Shown one piece after another: positions 9,714-22,170 of a DNA stretch of 64,000 nt. Location of the stretch: NCBI RefSeq assembly GCF_004135385.1, contig NZ_CP035493.1:744001-808000 (forward strand). Direction: 5' to 3'. A program made the position numbers and the translations under genes. The notes beneath the pieces were generated by a model, which was given only the letters and a program-made list of their open reading frames with translations, had not been told where the DNA came from and did not search any database. Source of the stretch: Xylanimonas protaetiae. GTDB taxonomy: Bacteria; Actinomycetota; Actinomycetes; Actinomycetales; Cellulomonadaceae. Positions within the stretch are counted from its first letter, which is position 1. Each line of letters opens with the position of its first letter.

Positions 9714-10651
9714 CTACCTCTCCTCGGTTCCCGGGCCCGTCGCCGAGCCCTCGCATCCGCCTGCCGCCCATGCTGCCGCGACCCGTACGGCGTCGTGGCT
9801 GGCACGCGCCGCGTGGACGCGTACCGCCCAGGCGCCTGACGCCGCGGAGAGCGCCGAGACGGCGGCCGTCGCGTCGTCCCGGGCCAGCGGGGGACCGGCA
9901 CGGCGACGTCCACGGACGCGTCCCGGTGCGCCGTGGCCAGCAGCCGCCCCAGGAACCGCTTGCGCGACGCCCCCACGAGCACCGGCCGGCCGAGCTCCAT
10001 GAGCTCGCCGAGGCGGGCCAGCAGCGGCCAGTTGAGGTCGCCGGACTTGGCGAACCCGAGCCCAGGGTCGAGCACGACCTGCTCGCGCCGCACGCCGTCG
10101 GCCTCGAGGTCCGCCATCCGGGCGGCGAGCTCGTCGCGGACGTCGGCGACGACGTCCGCGTACACCTCGAGCGAGTCCATGACGTCGGCGTGCCCGCGCC
10201 AGTGCATGCAGACGTAGGCGGCGCCCGTCTCGGCGACCGCGCGGCCCATGCCCGGGTCGGCGAGCCCGCCGGAGACGTCGTTGACGATCCGCGCGCCCGC
10301 GGCGACGGCCCGCTCGGCCACGCGCGCCCGCGTGGTGTCCACGGAGACGACGGCGCCCGCGGCGGCCAGCCGCTCGATCACGGGGATGACGCGGGCGAGC
10401 TCCTGGTCCTCGGGCACGCGCGCGGACCCCGGGCGGGTGGACTCCCCGCCGACGTCGAGGATGTCGGCGCCCTCACCGAGCAGCTCCAGCCCGTGCCGGA
10501 CCCCGGCGTCGGGCGAGAACCACTCGCCGCCGTCGGAGAACGAGTCGGGCGTGACGTTGACGACGCCCATGACCAGGCACCGCCCGACTCCGGAGAGCTC
10601 GGGCAGCCCCGCCACGGGGACGTCGCGGGACCACGCGCGCGAGGCCGCCAC
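9714..10651 (-). CDS. folP: dihydropteroate synthase, one-base frameshift near the 3' end
   Basis: Condenses DHPP with p-aminobenzoate (folate pathway). About 312 residues when repaired, the normal length. It has the pterin-binding signatures GVVNVTPDSFSDGGEWF (about residue 29) and GGESTRPGSARVP, then RIVNDVSGG, VVLDPGLGFAKS and GASRKRFLG. After DVAVPVP the frame is lost in the run 9889-9893 (five G). One added base gives PPLARDDATAAVSAL and runs on to the stop at 9714 with the expected C-terminal RVHAARASHDAVRV. The start is GTG 10651, 7 nt after folE. folB begins 7 nt further on, behind GAGGAGAGG. Confidence 0.9.
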
Positions 10652-10658
10652 GTCCCGC

Positions 10659-11263
10659 CTACTTCCCGATGACGAGGCTCATCGCCTCGGCACGGGTCGC
10701 GGGGTCGCGCATCTGGCCGCGCACCGCGCTGGTGACGGTCCGCGAGCCGGGCTTGTGCACCCCGCGCATCGACATGCACAGGTGCTCGCACTCGATGACG
10801 ACGATGACGCCGCGGGGGCGCAGGATCTTCACGAGCGCGTCCGCGACCTGCGTGGTGAGTCGCTCCTGTACCTGCGGGCGGCGGGCGTACACGTCGACGA
10901 GCCGCGCGAGCTTGGACAGCCCCGTGATGACACCGTCGTTGCTGGGGATGTAGCCCACGTGCGCGACGCCGTGGAAGGGCACGAGGTGGTGCTCGCACGT
11001 CGAGTACACCTCGATGTCCTTGACCAGCACCATCTCCTCGTGACCGATGTCGAAGGTGGTGGTCAGGACGTCCTCGGGCTCCTGGCGCAGCCCGGCGAAG
11101 ACCTCCGCGTAGGCGCGGGCCACGCGGGCCGGCGTCTCGCGCAGGCCCTCGCGGTCCGGGTCCTCGCCCACGGCGAGGAGCAGCTCGCGGACGGCGGCCT
11201 CGGCGCGGGGGATGTCGACCGGGGGCACGTCGGCCGCCCGCCGGTTGACGCTCTCCGCGGTCG

Positions 11264-11267
<4 letters not shown>
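10659..11267 (-). CDS. folE: GTP cyclohydrolase I
   Basis: A 202-residue zinc enzyme converting GTP to 7,8-dihydroneopterin triphosphate, the entry to folate synthesis. Family motifs are [20 protein letters not shown] (zinc Cys/His), [20 protein letters not shown] and [12 protein letters not shown] (second zinc Cys), ending in the usual EAMSLVIGK-type tail. The start GTG 11267 overlaps the ftsH stop as GTGA, so it is coupled to ftsH. It leads folP and folB-K in one run. Confidence 0.97.
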
Positions 11268-13285
<2,018 letters not shown>

Positions 13286-13469
13286 CGGTGGCGGGGCGGG
13301 CCCCGCATCCCTTCGTTCGCGCAGGCTTTCCGACGAAACTACACGCCGGTGCTGGAAGTCCGGCGGGTGTTCGCCCAGGGCAGGACGACGACGGCGCAGC
13401 GAGCACGAGTCGCTGGCGTCCTCGTCGATCCGTTCTCAGGGCAACGCGCAGGAGCGCTCCACAGTTCCG

Positions 13470-14021
13470 TCAGGAGTAGACGTGCGGCGCGAGCGTCGCG
13501 ACGAACGGCAGGTTGCGGTACTTCTCCGCGAAGTCGAGCCCGTAGCCGACGACGAACTCGGTGGGGATGTCGAAGCCCACGTACTTGACGTCGACCTCGA
13601 CCTTCGCGGCGTCGGGCTTGCGCAGCGCCGCGGCGATCTCGACGGACTCCGGCCCGCGCGAGCGCAGGTTCGCGACGAGCCACGACAGCGTCAGGCCCGA
13701 GTCGATGATGTCCTCGACGATGAGCACGTTGCGGCCCGTGAGGTCCGTGTCGAGGTCCTTGAGGATGCGGACCACGCCCGACGACTTGGTGCCCGAGCCG
13801 TACGACGAGACGGCCATCCAGTCCATCTCCGCCTTGGTGTGCAGACGACGGGACAGGTCGGCCATCACCATGACCGCACCCTTGAGCACGCCGACCAGCA
13901 GCAGGTCCTTGCCCTCGTAGTCCTTGTCGATCTGCGCGGCCATCTCGTCGAGCTTGGCGCCGATCTGCTCCTCGGTGAGCAGGATGTTGGCGATGTCGCC
14001 GGCGACGTCCGAGTGGTCCAC
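13470..14021 (-). CDS. hpt: hypoxanthine phosphoribosyltransferase
   Basis: A 183-residue purine-salvage enzyme transferring the phosphoribosyl group of PRPP to hypoxanthine or guanine. It shows LLVGVLKGAVMVMADL, the PRPP loop VLIVEDIIDSGLTLSWL and the purine-binding VKYVGFDIPTEFVVGYGLD. The start is GTG 14021, 3 nt past the tilS stop, so it is probably cotranscribed with tilS. Length is normal. Confidence 0.96.
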   Translation of the reverse strand: MDHSDVAGDIANILLTEEQIGAKLDEMAAQIDKDYEGKDLLLVGVLKGAVMVMADLSRRLHTKAEMDWMAVSSYGSGTKSSGVVRILKDLDTDLTGRNVLIVEDIIDSGLTLSWLVANLRSRGPESVEIAAALRKPDAAKVEVDVKYVGFDIPTEFVVGYGLDFAEKYRNLPFVATLAPHVYS

Positions 14022-14024
14022 GGG

Positions 14025-15242
14025 TTACTCCTCAGGGGTCTGATCAGGGATCTCTGTGGTGGGCGCGCCAGCGGGCCCGGATAGCAGCACCAGCGTGCCA
14101 TACGCGCGCCGCGCGATCGCACCGGAGGGCAGGGAGGCGTCACCCTGCCCCCGCCACGCGACCACGAGCGCGTCGAGGGCGGCCACGTGCCTGCTCGACG
14201 TCGCCCCGGCGGGCGCGCCGACGGCGATCGCGGCGGCCCGCAGCGCGCGCCGCCGCACGGCCGCGGGGGCCGCGGCGAGGACGGCGACGTCGAGCACGAG
14301 CCGCGTCGTGGCGCGCCCGGGTCGGGGGGCGTTCGGGGCTGTCACGTCGTGCGGCGGGCGCGGCGCACGGGCGGCGTCCGCGGGCAGGTCCCGCGGGCAC
14401 GACGACGGACGCTCCGCGTCCGCGGGCAGCCCCGTCGGACGCGTCGCCTCCGCGAGCAGTGCCGACGCCGCGGCGTCGAGCGCGTCGGCGTCGGTGCGCA
14501 GCAGGGCCGCCGAACGCGCGAGCGCCTCGAGCGTGCCCGGCCCGAGCACGTCCTCGAGCAGGGGCAGCACCTCGTGCCGGACGCGCGTGCGCAGCGGCAC
14601 GGCACCCGAGAGGTCGGCGGTGGGGTCGCCGGTCAGGTCGTTGGTGGGGTCGTCCCACCACGCGAGGCCCTGGGCCTGGCAGGCGGCCCGGGTCTGCGCG
14701 CGCCGCAGCGCCAGCAGCGGGCGCCGGTAGACGCCGCGCGCCGTCGGCATGCCGCCGAGGGACCGCGCCCCGCTCCCCCGCGCGAGCCCGAGCAGCACCT
14801 GCTCGGCCTGGTCGTCGAGGGTGTGGCCGAGCAGCACGGCCGCGGCGCCGGTCTCCGCGGCGGCGGCGTCGAGGGCGGCGTACCGGGCCGCGCGGGCCGC
14901 CGCCTCGATCCCGTCGCCGCCGTCGCGCACGACGTCGGCGCGCCGCACCAGCACCGGGTCGAGCCCGAGCGCGCGGCACTGCGCGGCGGCGGACGCGGCG
15001 ACGTCGTCGGACCCGGGCTGGAGGCCGTGGTCGACGACGACGGCGCCGGCGCGGACGGCGAACCCGCGCGAGCGGACGGAGCGCCCCACGCGGCGCGACT
15101 CGTGGGCGAGCGCGGCCGCGAGCGCGAGCGAGTCGGCGCCGCCGGAGCAGGCGACGAGCACGAGGTCGCCGGGGCCGCTCCCGGCGAGCGCGCCGCGCAC
15201 GGCGAGCCGCACTGCGGCCACGTCCGGGTCGATGCGCGGCAT
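14025..15242 (-). CDS. tilS: tRNA(Ile)-lysidine synthase
   Basis: A 405-residue enzyme that modifies the wobble cytidine of tRNA-Ile(CAU) to lysidine. The PP-loop ATPase motif [13 protein letters not shown] lies near residue 34, followed by [32 protein letters not shown] and [13 protein letters not shown]. The C-terminal half carries a less conserved Pro/Arg-rich insert (about residues 255-300). I chose ATG 15242 because family members begin shortly before VRLAVR. An in-frame extension to 15308 would be translated from palindrome 1 and is rejected. Confidence 0.93.
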   Translation of the reverse strand: MPRIDPDVAAVRLAVRGALAGSGPGDLVLVACSGGADSLALAAALAHESRRVGRSVRSRGFAVRAGAVVVDHGLQPGSDDVAASAAAQCRALGLDPVLVRRADVVRDGGDGIEAAARAARYAALDAAAAETGAAAVLLGHTLDDQAEQVLLGLARGSGARSLGGMPTARGVYRRPLLALRRAQTRAACQAQGLAWWDDPTNDLTGDPTADLSGAVPLRTRVRHEVLPLLEDVLGPGTLEALARSAALLRTDADALDAAASALLAEATRPTGLPADAERPSSCPRDLPADAARAPRPPHDVTAPNAPRPGRATTRLVLDVAVLAAAPAAVRRRALRAAAIAVGAPAGATSSRHVAALDALVVAWRGQGDASLPSGAIARRAYGTLVLLSGPAGAPTTEIPDQTPEE

Positions 15243-15265
15243 GCGCTCCCTCGCTCTCTCCTGCG

Positions 15266-15326
15266 TTTCGCCGTCGTACTTTCTTGCGTTCTGGCGCCCA
15301 GAACGCAAGAAAGTACGACGGCGAAA
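15266..15326. repeat. palindromic element, copy 1
   Basis: Perfect 29-bp inverted repeat (15266-15294 with 15298-15326) around a 3-nt loop CGC. It fills most of the 94-nt spacer between the metallopeptidase stop and the tilS start. The arm runs TTTCGCCGTCGTAC, then TTTC, then TTGCGTTCTGG. It belongs to the same family as 33591-33657 and 43002-43068. No U-tract follows on either strand. Confidence 0.9.
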
Positions 15327-15336
15327 GGGGGGTGGG

Positions 15337-16716
15337 TCAGCCGTGGACGCGGCGGACCCAGGCGCGCGCGTCCGCGATCTCGCGCGCCGTCGGCAGCGTG
15401 TCCGGGGACGTCCAGACCGCGTTGAGGCCGTCGCGGCCCACCTGCCGCTCGACGTCGCGGACGAACGCCGCCCCGTCGCGGTACTGGGCGAGCTTGGCGT
15501 CCATGCCCAGGAGGCGGCGCAGGACGACGTCGAGGCCCGGCGCGCCCTCGCCGTCGCGCCGCTTCTCGAACCGCTGGCGGATCTGCCGCACGGTGCGCAC
15601 GACGCGCGGGCCGACGGCGTCCATCATCACGTCGGCGTGGCCTTCGAGGAGGGCCATGACGGCGGTGACCTGGGCGAGGTCGTCCTTCTGCCCGGGCGTG
15701 AGCAGGCGCTCGAACGGGGCCGCGCTGCCGGGCTTGAACGCGCCCGTGACGACGTCGGCGACCGTGCGCCCGGCCGTCGCGAGCTTCTCGTGGAGGGGTG
15801 CCTTGGCCAGGCCGACGGCCGTGCGCGTCATGTCCTCGAGCAGCCCGCCGACGCGGCCTCGCAGGTGCTCGGCCAGCCAGGGCGCGGCGGCGAACTGGAG
15901 CGCGTGCGTCTGCTCGTGCAGGCAGACCCACAGACGGAAGTCGCGCGGGTTCACGCCCATGGTGCGCTCGGCGTGCAGGACGTTCGGGGCGACCAGCAGG
16001 AGGCGGCCGGGGGCGGCGGCGCCCGCCACCGCGGGGCGTCGCACGTGCGCTGAGGCGGGACCGGGCTCGCCTGCCACGGACAGTCCCGGTTCGCCGTCTG
16101 CGGACAGGTCGGGCCCGCCTGTCGCGGACGGGCCGGGCTCGCCTGCCATGGACGGGCCGGGCGCGCCCGCCGCGGACGGGCCCGCGGCCTCGGCGTCGGC
16201 GGACAGCCGTGCGTACGGGTCGAACTGGCCGAGGACGCGCGGGGCGAGCAGCGCGAGCAGCGCGCCGATCTCGAGCGCGCCGCCCAGTCGCGCGGCCTGC
16301 GACGTCGGCATGTCGGCCTCGTCGAGCGCCGCGGCGACGGGGTCCGTCATCGCGGCCATGACCTGCGTGTTGGCGAGCGCCCATGTCGCCCGGTCGACGA
16401 CGTGGACCGAGCCGAGCGTCGCGGCGCCGTCGCGCGGGCCGCCCGCGACGCGGCGGACTCCCCCCGCGGGTGTCATGCGGGTGGTGGCCAGCACGTGGTC
16501 GACGGCGTCGGACGCGGCGTCGCGCAGGCCGCCCACGAGCTCGGCGAGCTCGGCGCGGGTGGCGCGCGGACCGGGCGGGGCCACGCGGGCGGCGAGCTCG
16601 GCGGCCGCGGACCAGTCCACGACTCCCGGGGCGCCCGCGGGGCGGGGCGCGGAGGCGCCCGGGGTGGGGGCGGGCCGCGGGTCGGTGGTCACCGGCCCAC
16701 CGTAGCCGTCCCTCAC
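15337..16716 (-). CDS. zinc-dependent metallopeptidase (DUF2342, zincin-like)
   Basis: A 459-residue member of the actinobacterial zinc-dependent metalloprotease family found between dacB and tilS. The zinc motif is [19 protein letters not shown], and the family's C-terminal [16 protein letters not shown] is present. It lacks a signal peptide. Residues about 175-222 are an 8-residue repeat of the type G(E/A)PGPS(M/A)A, five or six copies, an insertion matching a degenerate 24-bp repeat at about 16055-16190. The start GTG 16716 overlaps the dacB stop as GTGA; GTG 16692 is an alternative. The substrate is unknown. Confidence 0.85.
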   Translation of the reverse strand: MRDGYGGPVTTDPRPAPTPGASAPRPAGAPGVVDWSAAAELAARVAPPGPRATRAELAELVGGLRDAASDAVDHVLATTRMTPAGGVRRVAGGPRDGAATLGSVHVVDRATWALANTQVMAAMTDPVAAALDEADMPTSQAARLGGALEIGALLALLAPRVLGQFDPYARLSADAEAAGPSAAGAPGPSMAGEPGPSATGGPDLSADGEPGLSVAGEPGPASAHVRRPAVAGAAAPGRLLLVAPNVLHAERTMGVNPRDFRLWVCLHEQTHALQFAAAPWLAEHLRGRVGGLLEDMTRTAVGLAKAPLHEKLATAGRTVADVVTGAFKPGSAAPFERLLTPGQKDDLAQVTAVMALLEGHADVMMDAVGPRVVRTVRQIRQRFEKRRDGEGAPGLDVVLRRLLGMDAKLAQYRDGAAFVRDVERQVGRDGLNAVWTSPDTLPTAREIADARAWVRRVHG

Positions 16717-18124
16717 GCCCCGGCGCCGAGCGCGGCGAGCTGCCCGACGAACCGGTCGAAGATCATGCGGGCGCCGACGGTCGCGCCCGGCTCGACGGCG
16801 TCGGCCGCGAGCGAGAAGACGAGCAGGCGGTCGTCGGATGTCACGACCGTGCCGGACAGGCCGACGATGCTGGGCAGCGAGCCGGTCTTGGCGCGCACGA
16901 ACCCGCGCGCCGGGTTGTCGCCCCCGAAGCGGGACTCGAGCGTGCCGGACAGCGCGCCGACGGGCAGGTCGACCATGACGTCGCGCAGCTGCGGGTGCGC
17001 GGGGTCGGTGGTCAGGAGCAGCACGTCGGCGAGCTGGTGGGGCGTGAGCAGCGAGCCGCGGCCCAGCCCGGAGAGGTCGACGAGCGTCGCCCCGTGCAGG
17101 TCGACGCCGAGGCCCCGACGACGGAGAGCACGGCCTGCACGGCGCCCTCGCCCGACCCGGGCCGCCCGGTGTCGAGGGCGACGAGCCGGCCGAGCACCTC
17201 GGTGATCGTGTTGTCGGAGTGCTGCATCGCCCAGCCGGAGACGTCGCGGAGCGGGGCCGAGCTCACGCTGCCCACCACGCGCGCGCCGTCGTCCGCCTTG
17301 CCGCGTGCGACGTCGCCCGTCACGGTGACGCCCTGCTCCGCGAGCGCGCGGGCGAAGGTCTGCGCGGCGGCCAGCGCCGGGTCGGCGGCGCGCGGCCCCC
17401 ACGAGCCGGCACCGAGCATGGCGACGTCGACCGCCATCGACGCGACCGGTGCGACGAACCCCATCTCGGCCTCGACGGGCGGCACGGCGGGCGCGACGGC
17501 CGGGCCGGTGAACAGCGCGTCGTCGAAGGACAGCCGCACGGTGGTCCGGCCCGTGACGTGCAGGGCGGCGGCCACCTGCTGGGCGAGGTCGCCGAGCCCG
17601 GCGCGGCCGTTGACGGCCTGCGGGTCGCCCGCCCCGGCGGCGAGCAGCATGTCGCCGCCGCCGACGAGCACGAGCCGGTCGCCGTCGAGCAGCGCCCGGG
17701 TGTCGAGCGTGGCGTCCGGGTCGAGCTGCGTGAGCGCGGCGACGGCGGTGAGCACCTTCTGCGTCGACGCCGGGGCGAACGCGACGTCCGAGGCGTTCTC
17801 CCCGAGGGTCTGCCCCGTGGTGGCGTCGACGACGACGGCCCCGACCCGCGGGCCGAGCCGCGTGTCGTCGGCGAGCGCCCGGACGAGCGGCGCGACCTCC
17901 TCGGCCGACGGCTGGGGCGCCTCGGGGGCGAGCGGCGGCAGGACGGCGGCGGGCGCGGGTCCGGGGACGGCGCCGGGCGCCGTCGGGAACGGGGCGGGCT
18001 CGGGGTGCGGCGGGGCGAGCGTGAGCATGCCGGGCACGACGTCGTGAGCGTCGGCGACGAGATAACCGCCCAGCAGCGCGACGACCGCGAGGGTCGTGGC
18101 CCCGGCGCGCAGCCGCCACCCCAT
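16713..18124 (-). CDS. dacB: D-alanyl-D-alanine carboxypeptidase/endopeptidase (S13), one-base frameshift
   Basis: About 470 residues when repaired. An exported penicillin-binding protein that trims peptidoglycan stem peptides. An N-terminal TM/signal segment ([17 protein letters not shown], residues 7-24) is followed by a Pro-rich linker. Catalytic motifs are SxxK in [11 protein letters not shown], SxN in [12 protein letters not shown] and KTG in [12 protein letters not shown]. The first frame ends in nonsense after SVVGAS, and the second carries [20 protein letters not shown]. One base added to the run 17113-17116 (four C on the plus strand) joins them and reaches TGA 16713. KTG lies after the break, so as written the gene would be inactive. 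It is divergent from ppa. Confidence 0.9.
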
Positions 18125-18301
18125 GTGCGTCTCCTCACCGTGCTCCGTCGCGCGTGCGCGCCTGCCTCCTCAAGGGTCGGCCACGCCGCAGTGCCCTTGC
18201 CGCATCCTGGCACGTCGGGCGCGTCGTCCGGGCGTCCCCGATGCCCCTGGGGTGCATGGCAGACTTGTCCTCGCGTACGCACCCCCGCATCAGGAGGAAC
18301 T

Positions 18302-18796
18302 GTGGAGTTCGACGTCACGATCGAGATCCCGAAGGGACAGCGGAACAAGTACGAGGTCGACCACGAGTCTGGTCGCATCCGTCTGGACCGCATGCTCTTC
18401 ACGTCGACCCGCTACCCGGACGACTACGGATTCATCGAAGGCACCCTCGGCGAGGACGGCGACCCGCTCGACGCCATGGTGCTGCTCGAGGAGCCGACCT
18501 TCCCCGGCTGCCTGATCAAGTGCCGCGCGCTGGGCATGTTCCGCATGCGCGACGAGGCCGGCGGCGACGACAAGGTGCTGTGCGTGCCGCTGGGCGACCA
18601 GCGCGCCGCGTGGCGCCAGGACATCGACGACGTCTCGGACTTCCACCGCCTGGAGATCCAGCACTTCTTCGAGGTCTACAAGGACCTCGAGCCGGGCAAG
18701 TCGGTCGAGGGCGCCCACTGGGTGGGCCGCGCCGAGGCCGAGGCCGAGATCGAGCGCTCGTTCGAGCGCGCGCGCAACGCCGGCTACCACCACTGA
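18302..18796 (+). CDS. ppa: inorganic pyrophosphatase
   Basis: A 164-residue family I soluble pyrophosphatase, hydrolysing PPi to drive biosynthesis. It has the signature [20 protein letters not shown] with the metal-binding aspartates, and [16 protein letters not shown] at the N-terminus. The start is GTG 18302 behind a strong AGGAGG Shine-Dalgarno sequence. It is monocistronic: divergent from dacB and followed by a hairpin terminator. Confidence 0.97.
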   Translation: MEFDVTIEIPKGQRNKYEVDHESGRIRLDRMLFTSTRYPDDYGFIEGTLGEDGDPLDAMVLLEEPTFPGCLIKCRALGMFRMRDEAGGDDKVLCVPLGDQRAAWRQDIDDVSDFHRLEIQHFFEVYKDLEPGKSVEGAHWVGRAEAEAEIERSFERARNAGYHH

Positions 18797-18800
18797 TCGC

Positions 18801-18845
18801 CGACGACGACGGCGCCGCGCCACGGGTGCGGCGCCGTCGTCGTCG
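18801..18845 (+). terminator. hairpin terminator of ppa
   Basis: 18-bp inverted repeat (18801-18818 with 18828-18845) with a 9-nt loop, 4 nt after the ppa stop. It lies upstream of the dehydrogenase start. Confidence 0.75.
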
Positions 18846-18869
18846 TCCCGCCGGGATAGCGTGAGCGGC

Positions 18870-19931
18870 ATGCTTGCTGCCGTCATCCATGGGGCGCGCG
18901 ACGTGCGCGCCGAAGAGCGTCCCGAGCCCGCGATCCTCACCCCCGACGACGCCGTGGTCCGCGTCGTCGCCGCCTGCGTGTGCGGGTCCGACCTGTGGCC
19001 CTACCGCGGGGTGACCCCCACGAACGCACCCCACCCGATCGGTCACGAGATGGTCGGCGTCGTCGAGCTGCTCGGCGCGGACGTGACCTCGGCGCGCGTA
19101 GGCGACCTCGTCGTCGTCCCGTTCTCCCTGAGCTGCGGCACGTGCCAGGCCTGCCGCAACGGGTACCCGGCCGCGTGCGACCAGGTCACGTTCTTCGGCT
19201 CGACGGACCGCCAGGGCCACCCCGTCGACGGTGCCCAGGGCGAGAAGGTGCGCATCCCGCTCGCGCAGCACTCCCTGTTCCCGGTGGGGCTGAGCGAGGA
19301 GGAGGCCGAGGCCCGTGGGCTCGTCCCCCACCTGCTCGCGCTCGCCGACGTCATGTCGACGGGCCTGCACGCGGCGACGGCCGCGACCGTCGGTCCCGAC
19401 GACGTCGTCGCCGTCGTCGGCGACGGGGCCGTGGGCCTGTCCGGCGTCATCGCCGCCCGCCTGCTGGGCGCACAGCGCGTCATCGCGATGAGCCGCCACG
19501 CCGACCGCACGGCGCTGGCCCGGAAGCTCGGCGCCACCGACGTCGTCGCCGAGCGCGGCGACGCCGCCCCGGACGCGATCCGCGCCCTGCTGGGCGGCGA
19601 CCTCGCGGACGTCGCGCTCGAGTGCGTGGGCACCGAGGAGTCGATGGCCCAGGCCATGGCGGTGGTGCGCGGCGGCGGGCGCATCGGGTTCGTGGGCGTC
19701 CCCAACGGCGGCTCGCAGCTGCCCATCCGCACGGTGTTCAGCCGCAACCTCACCGTCGGCGGCGGCATGGCCTCGGCCCGCCGCTACATGGAGGAGCTGC
19801 TCCCCCGCGTGCTCGACGGCACGATCACGCCCGGCGACGTCTTCGACCTCACGCTGCCGCTCGCCGAGATCGCCGAGGCGTACGCCGCGATGGACGAGCG
19901 CCGCGCCACCAAGGTGCTGGTGCGTCCGTGA
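18870..19931 (+). CDS. zinc-dependent alcohol dehydrogenase family protein
   Basis: A 353-residue medium-chain dehydrogenase (MDR). The catalytic zinc site is Cys in CVCGSDLWPYRG plus GHEMVGVVE. The structural zinc lobe is SCGTCQACRNGYPAACDQV and the NAD(P) fold is VVAVVGDGAVGLSGVIAARLLGA. The natural substrate cannot be read from the sequence. I took ATG 18870; GTG 18861, three codons earlier, is possible. Its stop overlaps the next gene as GTGA, so the dehydrogenase and LLM enzyme are coupled and may share a pathway. Confidence 0.88.
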   Translation: MLAAVIHGARDVRAEERPEPAILTPDDAVVRVVAACVCGSDLWPYRGVTPTNAPHPIGHEMVGVVELLGADVTSARVGDLVVVPFSLSCGTCQACRNGYPAACDQVTFFGSTDRQGHPVDGAQGEKVRIPLAQHSLFPVGLSEEEAEARGLVPHLLALADVMSTGLHAATAATVGPDDVVAVVGDGAVGLSGVIAARLLGAQRVIAMSRHADRTALARKLGATDVVAERGDAAPDAIRALLGGDLADVALECVGTEESMAQAMAVVRGGGRIGFVGVPNGGSQLPIRTVFSRNLTVGGGMASARRYMEELLPRVLDGTITPGDVFDLTLPLAEIAEAYAAMDERRATKVLVRP

Positions 19932-20806
19932 AGCTCTCGCTCTGGCCCAGCTCCACCTTTCCCGTCGCCGACATCCTCGCGGAGGCCCGCGCGGCCGACG
20001 CCGACGGCTGGCACGGCGTCTGGCTCGCCGACCACTACATGCCCAGCACGGGCGACCTGACCCGGGCCGACGGGCCGATGCACGAGGTGTGGGGCCTGCT
20101 GCCCGCGGTCGCCGCGGTGACGTCGCGGGTGCGGGTGGGCACGCTCGTCAGCCCGACGACGATCCACCACCCCGCGCTGCTGGCCAAGCGCGCCTCCGCC
20201 GTGGACCACGTGAGCGACGGGCGCATGGTGCTCGGGCTCGGCGCCGGCTGGCAGGTCAACGAGCACGCCGCCTACGGGTTCGAGCTGCCCGGCCCGAAGG
20301 TGCTCGTCGACCGGTTCGACGAGGCGCTGCGCATCACGCGCTCGATGCTCGACGAGCGCCGCACGACGTTCCAGGGCACGTACTTCCAGGTCGACGACGC
20401 GCCCGCCGACCCGCACCCGGTCCAGGAACGCCTGCCGATCCTCGTGGGTGCGAAGGGGCCGCGCATGCTGCGGCTCACCGCCCGGTTCGCGCAGGAGTGG
20501 AACACGTGGGGCCTGCCGGAGTCGGCGGGCGCCGTGCGTCGCCAGCTCCTCGAGGCGGCCGAGCAGGTGGGCCGCACCGCACCCCTGTGGACGACGACGA
20601 ACTGGATGCTCGACCTCGACGGCGAGACGCCGATGCCCGGCCGCGTCGCCATGGGCTCACTGACCGCGCTGCAGGACCTCGCGGGGGCGTGGGCCGAGCA
20701 GGGCTTCGACGAGTTCGTCCTGCCCACGTGGAACCTGGGCGCGACGACGGCCGAGCGGCAGGACCGCGCGGCGCAGCTCAAGGCGGAGGTGTTCGACCGG
20801 CTGTAG
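19928..20806 (+). CDS. LLM-class flavin/F420-dependent oxidoreductase
   Basis: A 292-residue luciferase-like monooxygenase fold (TIM barrel). It starts KLSLWPSSTFPVADILAEAR and has GVWLADHYMP, VRVGTLVSPTTIHHPALLAK, DGRMVLGLGAGW and RLPILVGAKGPRMLRL, typical of actinobacterial F420-dependent members. cofD and cofC at 33.7-35.2 kb show this genome makes F420; use of F420 rather than FMN is an inference. The start is GTG 19928, overlapping the dehydrogenase stop. Confidence 0.85.
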   Translation: MKLSLWPSSTFPVADILAEARAADADGWHGVWLADHYMPSTGDLTRADGPMHEVWGLLPAVAAVTSRVRVGTLVSPTTIHHPALLAKRASAVDHVSDGRMVLGLGAGWQVNEHAAYGFELPGPKVLVDRFDEALRITRSMLDERRTTFQGTYFQVDDAPADPHPVQERLPILVGAKGPRMLRLTARFAQEWNTWGLPESAGAVRRQLLEAAEQVGRTAPLWTTTNWMLDLDGETPMPGRVAMGSLTALQDLAGAWAEQGFDEFVLPTWNLGATTAERQDRAAQLKAEVFDRL

Positions 20807-20812
20807 GCCCGG

Positions 20813-22170
20813 TCAGGGGCGGCCCGCGTACGGCATGAGGTCCGCGTCCCACCGGACCGCGACCTCGCGGACCGCGACGCCCGGCCGCGGCGCCTCGATC
20901 ATCCGGCCGTTGCCGGTGTACATCGCGACGTGCCGGATCTGCGACGCGTCGCCCGGGACGTCGGTCCAGAAGATCAGGTCGCCGGGCCGCATGGCGGCGT
21001 AGGCGACCTTCGCGACCGTCGTGTACTGCGAGCGCGACGAGCGCGAGATGCTCACGCCCTGCGCGTGCCAGGCGGCGGCCGTCAGGCCCGAGCAGTCCCA
21101 GCCAGGGTTGCCGTTGCCACCCCACTGGTACATGACGCCCAGCTGCGTGCGGGCCCACTCGACCGCGCGCTGCCCTGGGCGGCGGTGCCGTGGCTCGTGC
21201 CCGTCGTGGGCGGGGGCGTCGGGGGCGTCGGGGTCGGGGTGGGCGTCGGCGCCGGGGTCGGGGTGGACGTCCCCGGGGGCGTCGGGGTGGGAGTCGGGGT
21301 CGGCGCGGGCGTCGTCGGGTGCGGCGCCGGGGTGCTGGGCGCCGGCGTGCTGGGCGTCGGCGGGTGCGGCGTGCTCGGCCCCGGCGGGGGTGCCACGGGC
21401 GGGTTCTCCCGGTCATGCCGCGCGGCCTCCTCGGCCTGCCGCTGCCGCTCGGCGTCGCGCGCGTCCTGCCGCTGCCGCTCGAGCCGGACGCTCCTGTTGT
21501 TGAGCTCCGCGAGGCGCTGGATGAGGCCCTCGCGCTCCACCTCGGCGGCGGCCGTGCGCGCCTCGAGCGCGCTGTAGGCCTGCTCGGCGACGGCGAGCGC
21601 GCGCTCCGCGTCGACCTTCGCGTCGGCGAGCGCGGCCGCGGCGGCCTCCCAGCGGGCGCCGGACGTGGCCGCGGCGGCGCGCGCGTCGGCGAACGCGGCC
21701 AGGCTGGTGGCCACACGCCGGTCGACGGCGCGGCGCGCCGAGCCCTCCGCGACGACGTCGCTGACGCTCCCCGCCCCCGTCACCACGGACAGCGTGCCGA
21801 ACCCGTCGCGGCGCGCCTCGATGCGGTACGCCTCCGCGAGCAGGTTCCGCGCGGCCCGCTCCGCGGCGCCCGCGGCGTCGGCGGCCGAGCGGGCGTCGTC
21901 GGCCTCCTGGGTGGCGACGTCGAGGCGTTCGAGGGCCTCGCTGTAGTCCGCGCCGGCGGTCTGGAGGGCGCGTTCGCCCGCGGCGAGCTCGTCCCGGAGC
22001 TGGTCGAGGCGCCCCTCGGCCCCGGCGACGTCGAGCGCCGCGGCGGCCGCGGCGTCGTGCGCGGCGGCGACGTCGTCGTCGGTGGGCGGGGCGCCGAGGG
22101 CGACCTGGCCCCCGCACGCGACGGCACCCGCGACGGCGAGGGCGATGACGCCTCGTCGCGCTCTGCGCAC
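20813..22170 (-). CDS. exported NlpC/P60 peptidoglycan hydrolase with coiled coil, one-base frameshift
   Basis: About 452 residues when repaired, RipA-like. A signal peptide (RRGVIALAVAGAVACGGQVA) is followed by about 200 residues of Ala/Glu-rich coiled coil with the usual AEAYRIEARRDGFGTLSVV stretch. A Thr/Pro-rich linker of about 75 residues comes next, then the C-terminal NlpC/P60 domain: Cys in GWDCSGLTAAAWHAQG and His in QIRHVAMYTGN. The domain frame starts at WARTQLGVMYQWGG, out of frame with the rest. One base added in the run 21173-21175 (CCC, plus strand) gives AAQGQRAVEWARTQLG and joins both parts. It probably cleaves D-Glu-mDAP bonds during division. The start is GTG 22170. Confidence 0.88.

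Noticed and set aside
7730-10672. 980-aa plus-strand ORF opposite the folate genes
   Set aside because: Antisense shadow of folB-K and folP, Arg/Gly-rich with no domain.
15243-15308. Longer start for tilS
   Set aside because: It would translate palindrome copy 1 and has no family match.
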